From Rattus norvegicus (Eukaryota > Chordata > Mammalia > Rodentia > Muridae): 64,000 nt of DNA. This document shows positions 23,701 to 33,995 of this stretch, piece after piece. How positions within the stretch are numbered: the first letter of the stretch is position 1; every line of letters starts with the position of its first letter. A model generated the notes under the pieces. It did no database searches and had not been told where the DNA came from. It was given only the letters and a program-made list of their open reading frames with translations. The stretch is taken from NCBI RefSeq assembly GCF_036323735.1, contig NC_086040.1:930001-994000 (forward strand). Direction: 5' to 3'. A program made the translations under genes and the position numbers.

Positions 23701-26700
23701 CACACACTTTTAAAAAAACAAAATGAGAGAGAGAAAGGTATTTGAGTATTTTACTTATCCAGGAATTTACTTGACTGAGTTAAAAAACTTATTTGACAAG
23801 TGCAAAGAGATATAGGTTAACTTCCAGAAGGGGGTGTCTGGGAGAGTGAAACAAATGACTCAAAGTCAAATTGTGGGTTACTTTTCGGTATTTCTTATTT
23901 ACATTTCAAAGTTATTCCCTTTCTGGTTTCCTGTCCATGAGTCTCCTAATCCCTCCCCCTCCCCTCTTATAAAGGTGTTCCCCTCCCTATCCACCCCCCT
24001 TTATCGTGTTGCCCCTCCCACCCCCCACAATTTGCCTACACTGGGGGTCCAACCTTGGCAGGACCAAGGGCTTCCCCTTCCACTGGTGCCCCAACATGAC
24101 AATTCTCTGCTACATATGCAGTTTGAGTCCTGGGTCAGTCTATGTATAGTCTTTTGGTAGTGGTTTAGTCCTTGGATGTTCTGGTTGGTTGGCGTTGTTT
24201 TTATGGGATTGCAAGCTCCTTCAACTCTTTCAACCCTTCCTCTAATCCCCCCGCCCCCGCCCTCAAGGGGGTCCTGTTCTCAGTTCAGTGGTTTGCTGCT
24301 AGCATTGACCTCTGTATTTGATATGCTCTGGATGTGTCTCTCAGGAGAGATCTGCATCCGATTTCTGTTGGCCTGCATTTCTTTGCTTCATCCATCTTGT
24401 CTAGTCTGGTGGCTGTATATGTATGGGCCACATGTGGGGCAGGCTCTGAATGGGTGTTCCTTCTGCCTCTGTTCTAAACTTTGCCTCCATATCCCCTCCC
24501 AAGGGTATTCTTGTTCCCCTTCTTAAAGAAGTGAACCATCTGCATTTTGGTCATCCTTCTTGAGTTTCATGTGGTCTGTGGCTTGTATCTTGGGTAATTT
24601 GAGCATTTTGGCTAATATTCACTTATCAGTGAGTGCATACCATGTGTGTTTTTCTGAGATTGGGTTACTCATCCATTTGCCTATGAATTTCATAAAGTCA
24701 CTGTTTTTGAAAGCTGAGTAATATTCCAATGTGTAGGTGTACCACATTTTCTGTATCCATTCCTCTGTTGAAGGGCATCTAGGATCTTTCCAGCTTCTGG
24801 CAGCTTACAATCCCACCAACAATGGAGAAGTGTTCCTCTTTCTCCACATCCTCATCAGCATTTGCTGTTGCCTGAGTTTTTTATCGTAGCCATTCTGACT
24901 GGTGTGAGATAGAAACTCAGGGTTGTTTTTATTTGGATTTCCCTGATGACTAAAGATGTTGTTCATTTCTTTAGGTACTTCTCAGCCATTGGATATTCCT
25001 CAGCTAAGAGTGTTTTGTTTACCCCATGTTTTTTTTCTTTTTTTCGGAGCTGGGGACCGGCAAGCGCTCTACCACTGAGCTAAATCCCCAACCCTACCCC
25101 ATTTTTTTAATAGGATTATTTGGCTCTCTGGAGTCTAACTTCTTGAGATTTTTAAGTTTTGTTGAATATAGGCATTTGTAGTAGGATCTAATGGTTTGGG
25201 GTTTTTTTTGTTTGTTTGTTTGGTTGGTTTTTTTTGTTTTGTTTTGTTTTGTTTTCCTCAGGTTCTGTAGTTATGTCTCCCTTTTCATTTCTGATTTTGC
25301 TAATTTGGATACTCACTCTGTGACCTCTGGTTAGTCTGCCTAAGGGTTTATCTATCTTGTTGATTTTCTCAAAAGAACCAGCTGCTGGTTTTGTTGATTC
25401 TTTCTACTGGTTGATATCAGCCCTGAACCTATTTCCTGCCCTCTACTCCTCTTGGGTGTACTTGCTTCTTTTTGTTCTAGAGCTTTTAGGTGTGCTGTCA
25501 AGCTGCTGATGTATGCTGTCTCCTGTTTCTTTTTGCAGGCACTCAGAGCTATGAGTTTTCCTCTTAGCACAGCTTTCATTGTGTCCCATAAGTTTGGGTA
25601 TGTTGTACCTTCATTTTCATTAAATTGTAAGTTTTTTTGTTTTTGTTTTTTTTTGTTTTGTTTTGTTTTGTTTTTTTTTTTTTTGGTTCTTTTTTTCGGA
25701 GCTGGGGACCGAACCCAGGGTCTTGCGCTTCCTAGGCAAGCGCTCTACTACTGAGCTAAATCCCCAACCCCTAAATTGTAAGTTTAATTTTTTCATTTCT
25801 TCCTTGACCAATTTATTGAGTAGAGTGTTGTTCAACTTCCATGTGTATGTGGCATTCTTTCATTATTGTTGTTCTTGAAGACTAGCCTTAGTCTGTGGTG
25901 ATCTGATAGGATGCATGGAATTATTTCTATCTTCCTGTTTCTGTTGAGGCCTGTTTTGTGACTGATTATATATGTCAGTTTTGGAGAAGGTACCATGAGG
26001 TGCTGAGAATTTTAGGATGGAATGTTCTATAAATATCTTAAGTCCATTTGGTTCATAACTTCTGTTTGTTTCTCTATGTCTCTGTTTAATTTATGTTTCC
26101 ATGATCTGTCCGTTGATGAGTGGGGTATTGAAATCTATTATTGTGTGAGGTGCAACGTGTGCTTTGAGCTTTAGTAAGGTTTCTTTTTTGAATGTAGGTG
26201 CCCTTGCATTTGGAGCTTAGATATTTAGGATTGAGAGTTCATCTTGGTGGATTTTTTTCCTTTGATGAATATGAAGTGTCCTTATCTTTTTTGAGGACTT
26301 TTGGTTGAAAGTTGATTTATTCGATATTAGAATGACTACTGGTGGGGTTGGGGATTTAGGTCAGTGGTAGAGTGCTTGCCTAGCAAGCACAAGGCCCTGG
26401 GTTCAGTCCCCAGCTCCGAAAAAAAGAAAAAAGAAGAAGAAGAAGAAAAAAAAAAGAAAGGCTACTCGTGTTTGCTGCTTCAAACCATTTGTTTGGAAAG
26501 TTGTTTCCTAGCCTTTTACTCTGAGGTAGTGTCTGAGGTGTATTTCCTGTAGGCAGCAAAATGCAGGGTCTTCTTTATATATCCAGTCTGTTAGTCTGTG
26601 TCTTTATTGGGGAATTGAGTCCATTGGTGTTGAGAGATATTAAAGAATAGTGATTGTTGCTTCCTGATATTTTCATTGTTAGAGGTGGAATTATGTTTGT

Positions 26701-29700
26701 ATGACTCTCTTCTTTGGTTTTGTTGCAAGGAAATAACTTTCTGCCTTTTTCTAGGGTGTAGTTTCCCTCCTTGTTGAGTTTTTCCATCTATTATCTTTTG
26801 TAGGGCTGGATTGTGGAAAGATATTGTCTAAATTTGGTTTTGTCATAGAATATCTTGGTTTCTTCATCTATGTTAATTGAGAGTCTTGCTGTATATAGTA
26901 GCCAGCACTGGCATTTGTGTTCTCTTTGTGTCTGTATGACATCTGTCCAGGATCTTCTGGCTTTCATAGTCTCTGGTGAGAAGTCTGGTGTAATTCTGAT
27001 GGGTCTGCATTTGTATGTCACTTGACCTTTTTCCCTTATTGCTTTTAATATTCTTTCTTTGTTTTGTGCATTTGGTGTTTTGACTATTATGTGTCAGGAG
27101 GTGTTTCTTTTCTGGTCCAATCTATTTGGAGTTCTGTAGACTTCTTGTATGTTTATGGGCATCTCTTTTTTTAGGTTAGGGAAGTTTTCTTCTATGATTT
27201 TGTTGAAGATATTTACTGGTCCTTTGAGCTGGGAGTCTTCACTCTCTTCTACACCTATTATCCTTAGGTTTGATCTTCTCATTGAGTCCTGGATTTCCTG
27301 TATGTTTGGACCAGAAGCTTTTTCCGCTTTACATTGTCTTTGACAGTTGTGTTGATGATTTCTATGGAATCTTCTGCTCCTGAGATTCTCTCTTCTATCT
27401 CTTGTATTTTGTTGGTGATGCTTGCATCTGGGTTTCCTATCTCCAGGTTGTCTCCCTTTATGCTTTCTTTATTGTTTCTATTTACATTTTTAACTCCTGG
27501 ATGGTTTTGTTCAATTCCTTCTCCTGTTTAGTTGTGTCTACCTGTAATTCTTTCAGGGATTTTTGTGTTTTCTCTTTAAGGGCTTCTTCTTGTTTACTTG
27601 TGTTGTCCTGCATTTCCTTAAGGGAGTTATTTATGACCTTTTAAAAGTACTCCATCATCATGATAAAATGTGTTTTTAAATGTAATTTCTCATGTGTTTG
27701 GATATCCAGTATTTTCTTTGGTGAGAGAACTGGGTTCTGATGATGCCAAGTGGTCTTGGTTTCCATTTCTTAGGTTCCCGCCCTTGCCTCTCACCATCAG
27801 GTTGTCTCTGGTCTTAGATGACCGTGCTGTTTCTGACAGTGGCTTGACCCTCCTGTGTGGGCCTGTGTTCCAGGACTCCGGTAGACCTTTTTTTCCTGTT
27901 TTCTTTCAGCCAATTCTGATAACAGAGTGTTCTGTTTTCAGATGTGGAGTCATTCCTGGTAGCTGGTTTTCAACTCTCAGCAAGGGCGGGAACTGGAAGG
28001 GTCCTAGGCCCCTGTGTGCAGAGGGCACAAATGGCACTAGGTGTTTTCCTCTTGGGTCGGGGATGTGGGCTGAGAGTTGTTTCCTCTGATTAATCAGGAG
28101 TGTCCACAGTTCCGAGTGTCCAGGTCTCCTCCCTGTGGCATTTGGGTGCAGGGAGCTGTTTGACTGGTTCAGTTCAGTTCTGGGCATAGACCTGGACTGC
28201 CAGTTCCTGCAGCTGACTGCTCTTATATTCCTGTGTTCATAGGTACTATGCAATTTCTTCTTGGGATGTGGGCAAAGGCGGCAGAAGTGGCAGTGTGTCC
28301 TATCCTGCAGTCTCAGGATTGTCCTGAGATACTTTTTTAGAAGAATTAAACACTTAGAATTTTAAAGTTAGGAATGGTAGTAATTACCAAAAACTTATTG
28401 GTGGAAAGATATTATCCCCGACAATTCAGCTTAGTTCTTTGCTTTGTTTAAAGAAAACTGCAGTAGACTAGCAAAATGGCTGAGTGGATAAAAACCATTG
28501 CTTTTTTTTTTTTTTTTTTTCTTTTTCTTTTTTTCGGAGCTGGGGACTGAACCCAAGGCCTTGCACTTGTTAGGCAAGCGCTCTACCACTGAGCTAAATC
28601 CCCAACCCCAAAACCATTGCTTTTAACCTGAGTTCAGTCCTAGAACACAGGAGGAAAGAGAGAACCAACTTTTACAAGTTGTTTTCTAACTTTCCACAGA
28701 AGAATTATGGTTCTTTACCTACATACATACACTTGCACATGTGTGGACACAAACATTTAAATGTTTTTAAAAAGTGACACCCTAACATTTAAAGTGTTTA
28801 CAAGACAAAAGTGGAGCCAGAAGAATGGTTTAGAATGCTTACTGTTCTTGGGGAGAACCTTAGTTTTGTTCCCAGCAACCACATTGTGGCTCACAACTAC
28901 CTGTCACTATTTCAAGGGAATCCAGTACCTTCATTTGGTTTCCATGGCCTCATGTACGTATGTAGTGCACATACCTACATAAAAGTAAACCAAAATATGT
29001 AAAAGTGAATTAACACTTTTTAAACTATAGATACTTCTTTTAGAAAGCACTTTTTAAATTTAATGTGTATGGATGTTTTTCCTATATTTATGTTTGTATA
29101 GTACATGTTCCTGAACAGCCTAGAAGAGGCACTGTTACTAACTACTTTGTGGTGCTGGAAATTAAATCTGTTTTCTGGAAGAGCAGATGATGGTTTTAAC
29201 TGCTGAGCCATCTCTTCAGCCCTAGATCTTTTTTAATTTTTATTTATTTATTTATTTTGTCAAAGATTCAGTAATCTAAAGGATAAAAATCAGTTAAAAT
29301 TCTGAATTTCTAATATTAAGTTTTTATTTGTTTTGGGGTGATGATGATTAAAGCCTTGTTAAGCAAGTAAGTACTGTATTAGTTACTTTTCTATTGCTGT
29401 AGTAGAACACCATGATGAAGAGAAGTTGTAGAAGGTTTGTTTTTAATTGTAGTGACGTAGTCTATGATGGTGAAGTCAAGGAATGATGGTAAGAACAGAA
29501 ACTGAGTGTTCAGACCTTGAGCTGCAGGTATGAAACACCTAACTCGGAATGTCATGTTACATTGAAACCTTTCAGCAATACCACATATTGCCCTTTCCAA
29601 ATAACACAGATTATGATCTGGCAACCAAGTGTTTAAATGGATATACTATTGAATATATCTCATCCAAATTACCATAATCATTGAGCTACATTTTTATCTG

Positions 29701-32700
29701 TCCCCCAAGGCTTTTATTATTTCATCCATCTATTCATCCATTTATTCACTGATTTATAGACAGTGCTACCTCCAGATTTCAGGCAGAACTGGAGCCCCAC
29801 TACCTTATTTTCAGGTAGTTTCAGATTTTCAACATTCTGTTGACTTAGCATTTTGAGAGCTGAACCCAAAAGATGGTTAAGATCTTTTGAGTTGGGGTAA
29901 TAGGTGGTTGTGAATAACCTTTTGTGGGTACTAGGACTTGAGCTAAGTACCTTTAATACAGACTTCTTACTGTGCCACTTTGTTGACGTTGTTGCCCAGG
30001 ATTGAATCCAGAGCTAGGCATATTATCTATCCACCCCCTGACATTTTATGAAACAAAGACCTTAAAAATCGTGATCTGAACTTATGGATTAAACTGTTGT
30101 CAACATAGCTCTGAGAATAGCAGTTAATATTTCATCTAGCTCATAATTGTTCACAAATTACATAGGGACTAAACAGTTTAAATTATATATATGGAATTAC
30201 ACTACTAGAATCTTCTTAGATATTTTTATGCCTTTATGCCCTTAAGAAAAATGTGTTACCCTTTTTAGAATTTTCAATTTTTTGGTTAGTGTTATAATTA
30301 GTAACCTATTTTTAGAGGTAGACTAAATTTGTATCTTAGATTTAAAGCTAGGGTCTATATCAGCCAGAATAGACTACATACTGTAGTGCAAACTGGTCTT
30401 CAGATATTGTCAGTCTTTGTGTATCAGCTTAAATACAGTCTGAGACACCAAGCTGAGATGGGTCTCTCATATAGTCATGGAATATTATATAGATCTTTGA
30501 TAGTGTACAACTTAAAAGCTAATCTTACGATAATGAAAATTTTCAGAATTTAGTTCTTTTCATTATACAGGTCTTGTCAATAAATTGTCCTTCTGCCAAT
30601 GTTCAGTAAGTTTCTAGTTTATTTTGGAAAGCTTTTTTTAAGTTGATTTTAATTTTTTAAATAATATTTCTAGGTTCAAAAACTATCCAAGAATGAAGTA
30701 CTCATGGTAAACATAGGATCCTTATCTACAGGAGGCAGAGTTAGTGCAGTCAAGGCAGATTTGGGTAAAATTGTTCTCACCAATCCTGTGTGCACAGAAG
30801 TAGGAGAAAAAATTGCTCTTAGTCGACGAGTTGAAAAGCACTGGCGGTAAGTTCTTCAATTTTGATAATGTTCAATCAAGAAAAATCAGCATATATGTTT
30901 TCATGTGGGACTCTAAACCTCTGATCTCACATTTTGTCTAAGTACTGCATGACTCAGCAACATATAGCCATCTTTTACTTTTTGTTTTGACATAGGTGTT
31001 CACTAACTTTGTAATCTGTGATAAAGATCAATATTGCAGCTCTAGAAATACACACATACATTAATTTTATGTATGTATGTAACTTAAAATTGTATTTTCA
31101 GATCTAAATTAGTCTCTTAGGAAGGAAAAAAATTAAACAAGAAGAAATACTGGTGTTAATATTGCTTTTGGTGTCGTAAATACTGCTTTGGTATTGTTAC
31201 TAAACTAGTATTCTGTATGTATACAATTTTCCCCTTATGATTGCTTTGGGAGTGCTTATTTTAAATTTTTAAAAAATTACTGATTGTTTAGTAGACAACC
31301 CTTTGGATTGTGCTCAGCCCTAGCATAGGATTCAGGGGTTGAATTCAGGTCATTAGGTTTGTGTAACAAGAGCTTTAACTTTTCTGTAGCTAGTTGTGAT
31401 TTGCTTATATTTCTGTGTTTACTTTACAGATATCTAATTATAGTTTTTGTATACAACATCTTTAAATTGCAAAGCCTATATTAAAATGAAAGCTTTTTAG
31501 GAGCAGAGGGTGTAGTTTTATCACAATTCTTTTGAAAATTAGCCTATTCTTTTACCTTGTTGAGGCAGGGTTTCTCTCATTTTGCTGCTGTGTTGTTTAC
31601 TTAATACATTAGTTGACCCGTGAACACCTAACCTATATTTCTGACTCTTACTATAGGAGTGCTGGCTTTAATTATTTTTATTCTATTTGTGTGAGTTGTC
31701 TGCCTGTATGGTTGTACACCACATGCATGAGCAGAGGGCAGAAGATAGGATCTGATTTTCTAGAACCAAACTTAAAGGTGGTAGGTAATTTTGGGAACCA
31801 AATGTAGCTCCACTGCAAGAAATAATCACTGAGAGACTGCTCAAGCCCCTCTTTTAGTATTTTTAGTTAAGTAGGTCCAGGCATAATGGGCTTCTATTAC
31901 TTTCATTTATTGGGAAACTTTGAAGTCTCTCCTTTTTAATTTTATATGCAAGAATAAATTTATTTTTATTTTGTGAATGGGTGTTTTATCTGAATGTATG
32001 TCTATGCATTGTATTGTATGCAGTGCCCTCAGGAAAATTTATTAGATCCCCTAGGGCTGGAGTTACAGAAAGTTCTGTTTAATTATGCAAGTGTGGGAAA
32101 TAGAACTTTGGTCCTCTCCAAGAGAATCCAGTTGTTGTGCCTTCTTTCCAACCCCAAATTTTGACTTTTGAAAGATAGTTTTATCAGATAGTGAATTCAG
32201 TTTGGTAGGATTTTCTTTTTCTTTCAGTACTTACTTTAATTATTTTACCCTACTTCCTTCTGGTTTTCAGACTGGCTTCAAACAAGAATAAAGGATAATG
32301 TCTATGGATATAGTCTTCCCTACTTAGCTTTTTAAAATATTTTTATTTTCCCAAGATCCTTACTTTGCTTTTTTGAACCTAGCCAAAACCTGTAATCAAT
32401 GCCTCAGATATAGAATTCCATTCATTCATTCATTCATTCATTCATTCATTCATTCATTCATTCATTCATTTATTTATTTATATTTTATCACACAGCCTCT
32501 GACACAACTCCTAGGTCAGGCAAGATAGAAATTAGTCCTTCAGGTAACTTATAAGATAAAACTTTGAAAATAAATCATTTATAGCTTTAGTTTTCTTTTT
32601 TCTTCTTCTTCTTTTTTTTTTTTTTTTGGTTCTTTTTTTCGGAGCTGGGGACCGAACCCAGGGCCTTGAGCTTCCTAGGCAAGCGCTCTACCACTGAGCT

Positions 32701-33995
32701 AAATCCCCAACCCCTTAGTTTTCTACTATACTAGTTTAGTCAGTATGCTTTTAGGTATTTGGTATTTATATAGGGCAACTAATTCCTCCTGAAGCTTTTA
32801 TATTGTTGATTTTCTCCTTCAATTGTCTTGCAATTGGAGATTTGAAAACTACTTAACTCTTGGCTAAATGACAAGCCCAGCATCAAAAAGAGCAAGTTTT
32901 AAAAGACAAAGCTGTGATGCCCTGGCATGTTAAGAAAACCTTTTTCATGTTTGATCATCAGCACTGAAAACATATACAGGAAGGAAGGAAAAGCAGGGGG
33001 GTGGGGGGGACACAAAAGAAAAGCCAGTTGTGTTTTTTTTTTTTTTTTTTTTTTTTTTTGGAGGGGCTATGAAATTTACTTATTTTTATTTAAAACCATT
33101 ATCATGTGTCTGCTGAGATGCAAACAAATTTGTGAAGCACTTGCTTTCAGAAAAAAAATCAGGGTTTTATTTTATGTATTTTTTTAGTCTACTGAACTAA
33201 AGGAATCTACTGGGGAGGCATTGGCAGGAACTCTGTAAGTTCCAAGACAGACAGGAATACATAATGGGTCTCTGTCTCAAATTAAAAAATAATATAAAAC
33301 AAAACCTACCATGTTTTTATTTGTTAGAATAACAATATTCAGAGAATTCTAATTCTCAGAGAATTTAGATTATCCCTACAAACTATTTTGGATAGGTAGG
33401 CATATGTTGTTCTGGAAGAATATTTACATCTAAGTTCTATAACTGTATTGCTTTTTTTCTTTTTGTTCTTTCTTCTGTTGCTGAAGAGTTGAACCCAGGG
33501 CTATATAACTGCTCTGTTACTCAACAGTATAGTTTGTCTTCTTTCACTTAAAAAAGAGGGTAGGGAAAAGTTGGCTCAGTGATTAAAAACACTGGCTGCT
33601 TTAGTCCATTCCCAGAACTTACTTAGTGACTGATAATTGTCTATAACTAGTTTCAGGGTGTCCAGTACCACCTTCTGGCCTCCAAAGGCATTACCCAAAC
33701 CTGGTGGCCAAACATGCATACAATATAAATAAAAGTAAATAAATTGGTCATGTTGCCTGGAACTCTGAGACTATAAGGTATCAAAGGAAATGATGTGTTC
33801 CTTTATAGAAAAGTTAGTATGACAGCACGCTTGTACTTATAATTAGTAAGTAAAACTGTTGTAAAGTGATTATATGATAATGTTGGTAAAATGGATTTAA
33901 ATACATGGTTTCTTCTATTTTAATTTTGCAGTTTAATTGGTTGGGGCCAGATAAGAAGAGGAGTGACTATCAAGCCAACAATAGATGATGAATGA
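14658..33995 (+). CDS. Eif2s3y: eIF2 subunit gamma, Y-linked copy (12 coding exons, 472 aa)
   Basis: The GTP-binding subunit of cytosolic eIF2, which with the alpha and beta subunits delivers Met-tRNAi to the 40S subunit. Coding joins: 14658-14726, 15313-15376, 15893-16020, 16108-16229, 17093-17187, 17945-18103, 19366-19500, 19640-19734, 20420-20564, 23041-23210, 30674-30846, 33932-33995; all GT-AG, sum 1419 nt. Visible G-domain motifs: P-loop GHVAHGKST (48-56), switch 1 NITIKLGY (76-83), DCPGH (134-138), NKID (190-193), SAQLK (225-229). A Cys knuckle lies at Cys96, Cys101 and Cys105. Beta-barrel domains II and III follow from about residue 257. No stop or frameshift is seen, so it looks functional. 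Leu247, Ser94, Ser115, Arg125 and the ending IDDE fit the rodent Y paralogue as I remember it; the X paralogue is the alternative. In mouse the Y copy is known to be needed for spermatogonial proliferation. Confidence 0.9.
15313..15376 (+). CDS. Eif2s3y: Eif2s3y coding exon 2
   Basis: Residues 24-45, acceptor ttgcag and donor gtaaga. It leads into the first strand of the G domain (ATINIG). It reads HEII where the X form, as I recall, reads HEVI. Confidence 0.93.
15400..15556 (+). pseudogene. Ghost copy of intron 3/exon 4 inside intron 2
   Basis: This stretch aligns by eye with 16042-16216. It begins GTAGGAACT, continues through TTCTTTGAA and an acceptor-like ATCAG, and then tracks exon 4 (gactcaa, cagaatg, tacagat-like, cagatat, ggaaac). 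It lacks about 16 nt at the start of the exon and carries other small indels, so it cannot encode the knuckle. It is a direct-order local duplication, now decayed. Confidence 0.7.
15893..16020 (+). CDS. Eif2s3y: Eif2s3y coding exon 3 (P-loop and switch 1)
   Basis: Residues 45-87. Contains the nucleotide-binding P-loop GHVAHGKST and the switch 1 segment NITIKLGY with the expected Thr78. It is followed by an 87-nt intron, the shortest in the gene. Confidence 0.94.
16108..16229 (+). CDS. Eif2s3y: Eif2s3y coding exon 4 (Cys knuckle)
   Basis: Residues 88-128. Contains [10 protein letters not shown], the zinc-knuckle-like insert typical of eIF2-gamma. A decayed copy of this exon and the preceding intron lies upstream in intron 2 (15400-15556). 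Confidence 0.93.
16640..16740 (+). mobile_element. Diverged B1 SINE in intron 4
   Basis: B1-like text (tgctttaatcctggtacttggg, ggccagcctgatcaacatacc) with many changes. Confidence 0.55.
17093..17187 (+). CDS. Eif2s3y: Eif2s3y coding exon 5 (switch 2)
   Basis: Residues 128-160. Contains the G3 motif DCPGH at 134-138, followed by [20 protein letters not shown]. Donor gtaaag; the last base is the first of the Ala160 codon. Confidence 0.94.
17613..17705 (+). pseudogene. Ghost copy of the 3' half of exon 6 in intron 5
   Basis: This aligns with 18061-18150. It starts CAGGCTAAAGAACAGTATGA, as exon 6 does, and continues through the old donor into the intron (tacttaagaatgttt, cactttgatagaca). An acceptor-like TTTTTCAG abuts its left end, but the donor has changed from GTAAGA to CTAAGA, so it should not splice as an exon. 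It is offset from the parent by about 448 bp. Confidence 0.78.
17945..18103 (+). CDS. Eif2s3y: Eif2s3y coding exon 6 (G4 motif)
   Basis: Residues 160-213. Contains NKID (190-193), the guanine-specificity motif, then an acidic/basic helix ending FVQ. The 3' part of this exon and its donor flank recur in degraded form at 17613-17705 in intron 5. Confidence 0.94.
19115..19310 (-). mobile_element. Diverged B3/B2-type SINE in intron 6
   Basis: Reads backwards as a B3: tttttattttatgtata, then gagccccatgtagatgctgggaa and ccctgagccattctcc. It lies just upstream of exon 7. Confidence 0.65.
19366..19500 (+). CDS. Eif2s3y: Eif2s3y coding exon 7 (G5 motif)
   Basis: Residues 213-257. Contains SAQLK (225-229), the fifth G motif, and the linker out of the G domain, [14 protein letters not shown]. 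Leu247 here is one of the residues I associate with the Y paralogue (Pro in the X paralogue). Confidence 0.94.
19640..19734 (+). CDS. Eif2s3y: Eif2s3y coding exon 8
   Basis: Residues 258-289, start of beta-barrel domain II ([20 protein letters not shown]). Acceptor ttgccag, donor gtaaat, ends in phase 0. Confidence 0.93.
19870..20185 (-). mobile_element. B3 SINE split by a B1 SINE, intron 8
   Basis: B3 halves flank a minus-strand B1 (about 20030-20132: ctgagacaggaactctgtgtagccctgg...aattaaaggcttgtacca). The downstream B3 end reads gagcacttttaaccactaagacatct. This is an SINE inserted into an older SINE. Confidence 0.6.
20420..20564 (+). CDS. Eif2s3y: Eif2s3y coding exon 9
   Basis: Domain II, residues 290-338, with [14 protein letters not shown] and the segment [16 protein letters not shown]. 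Acceptor ttgttttag, donor gtaaga. Confidence 0.93.
20802..20902 (-). mobile_element. ID SINE in intron 9
   Basis: Full ID element on the minus strand (cggagctggggaccgaaccc...ctgagctaaatccccagcc). Exact 15-bp duplication TGGATTGGCTTTTCT at 20787-20801 and 20903-20917, so it is young. Confidence 0.95.
21350..21533 (-). mobile_element. B2 SINE in intron 9
   Basis: Reverse-complement B2 ending ACTGAGCCATCTCTGCAGCCC, with an imperfect target duplication (catatatttat / catgtatttat). Confidence 0.88.
21540..23040. other. Remainder of intron 9
   Basis: AT-rich with no convincing exon. About 22380-22920 is purine-rich and could be an old retroelement fragment. Nothing is classified. Confidence 0.3.
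23041..23210 (+). CDS. Eif2s3y: Eif2s3y coding exon 10
   Basis: Residues 338-394, end of domain II and start of domain III ([17 protein letters not shown], then [18 protein letters not shown]). The donor gtaagt opens the 7.46 kb intron that carries the antisense L1. Confidence 0.93.
23811..23884 (-). mobile_element. Small LTR-like fragment
   Basis: Matches, reversed, the 58717-58776 text (gtgtctgggagag, actcaaagtcaaattgtggg), so it is a dispersed repeat piece. It lies directly against the L1 3' end. Confidence 0.5.
25028..25094 (-). mobile_element. ID SINE with internal deletion, inside L1
   Basis: ID text lacks its middle (gaacccagggccttgcgc). It is flanked by TACCCCAT-like repeats of L1 sequence, so it inserted into the L1 and then lost about 30 nt. 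Confidence 0.8.
25635..25771 (-). mobile_element. ID SINE inside L1
   Basis: Full ID with a long T/G-rich (antisense A-rich) tail. Exact 14-bp duplication TAAATTGTAAGTTT at 25621-25634 and 25772-25785. Confidence 0.93.
26344..26459 (+). mobile_element. ID SINE inside L1, plus strand
   Basis: Starts GGGGTTGGGGATTTAGGTCA and ends in an A/AAG-rich tail. The flanking L1 text (atgactact / ggctactc) looks like a decayed target duplication. Confidence 0.88.
28475..28760 (+). mobile_element. B3-type SINE carrying an ID insertion
   Basis: B3-like start (gcaaaatggctgagtggataaaaacc) continues after the ID as ttttaacctgagttcagtcctag and ends with acatacacttgcacatgtg. Confidence 0.6.
28506..28609 (-). 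mobile_element. ID SINE in intron 10
   Basis: Complete ID with exact 15-bp duplication AAAACCATTGCTTTT at 28491-28505 and 28610-28624. Confidence 0.94.
28810..29000 (+). mobile_element. Diverged B3-type SINE
   Basis: Text such as gttcccagcaaccacattgtggctcacaac and agtaccttcatttgg is B2/B3-like, with many changes. Confidence 0.55.
29050..29223 (-). mobile_element. B3-type SINE, minus strand
   Basis: Ends with actgctgagccatctcttcagccc and carries the gaagaggcactgttac / ctggaaattaaat middle, typical of reversed B3. Confidence 0.65.
29374..29690 (+). mobile_element. LTR-like rodent repeat in intron 10
   Basis: Starts TGTATTAGTTACTTTTCTAT and includes gctgtagtagaacaccatgatgaagag, similar to the 37614-38070 family. 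Boundaries uncertain. Confidence 0.45.
29700..30673. other. End of intron 10
   Basis: AT-rich with possible SINE scraps (about 29900-30050). No exon or clear element apart from the exon 11 branch/acceptor region. Confidence 0.3.
30674..30846 (+). CDS. Eif2s3y: Eif2s3y coding exon 11
   Basis: Domain III, residues 395-452, [16 protein letters not shown] through SRRVEKHWR. Acceptor tttctag, donor gtaagt. Confidence 0.93.
31270..32165 (-). mobile_element. Three diverged B3-like fragments in intron 11
   Basis: Minus-strand B3-like text at about 31290-31390, 31640-31855 (gagcagagggcagaagatagga, aatcactgagagactgctcaagccc) and 31975-32150. All are old. Confidence 0.5.
32416..32480. repeat. (TTCA)n microsatellite
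   Basis: Uninterrupted CATT/TTCA repeats followed by a short TTTA run, in intron 11. Confidence 0.95.
32597..32714 (-). mobile_element. ID SINE in intron 11
   Basis: Complete ID with duplication TTAGTTTTCT at 32587-32596 and 32715-32724. Confidence 0.93.
33032..33059. repeat. Poly-T run
   Basis: Homopolymer of about 28 T after gttgtg in intron 11. Probably an A-tail remnant. Confidence 0.9.
33210..33760 (+). mobile_element. B1 fragment and B3 SINE in intron 11
   Basis: About 33212-33298 is a partial B1 (ggcaggaactctgtaagttcc, gggtctctgtctcaa). About 33560-33752 is a B3 (agttggctcagtgattaaaaac ... aatataaataaaagtaaataa). Confidence 0.55.
33932..33995 (+). CDS. Eif2s3y: Eif2s3y last coding exon 12
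   Basis: Residues 452-472, [20 protein letters not shown] then TGA at 33993-33995. The last residues differ from the VDDD ending I recall for the X paralogue. The 3'UTR follows on the same exon. Confidence 0.92.

Larger units (their letters stand above)
23885..28330 (-). mobile_element. L1 with 5'UTR, ORF1 and an internally deleted ORF2, intron 10
   Basis: Antisense to Eif2s3y. Order from the left: 3'UTR (23885-24560), a short C-terminal piece of ORF2 (to about 25140), then a jump to the N-terminal part of ORF2 (about 25145-26787, with the [19 protein letters not shown] start region near 26600-26660), ORF1 (about 26790-27660, including [19 protein letters not shown] and [11 protein letters not shown]), and a GC-rich 5'UTR (27670-28330). 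Much of ORF2, including most of the reverse transcriptase, is missing and both frames are broken. Three ID SINEs sit inside it. Confidence 0.9.

Noticed and set aside
32416..32480. Regular TTCA repeats as a CRISPR-like or regulatory array
   Set aside because: A plain tetranucleotide microsatellite with no spacers, in a mammalian intron.
14658..33995. eIF2-gamma as a processed pseudogene or as Eif2s3x
   Set aside because: Eleven spliced introns exclude a processed copy. Residues such as Leu247 and the IDDE end argue against the X copy, although I could not align them to a reference.
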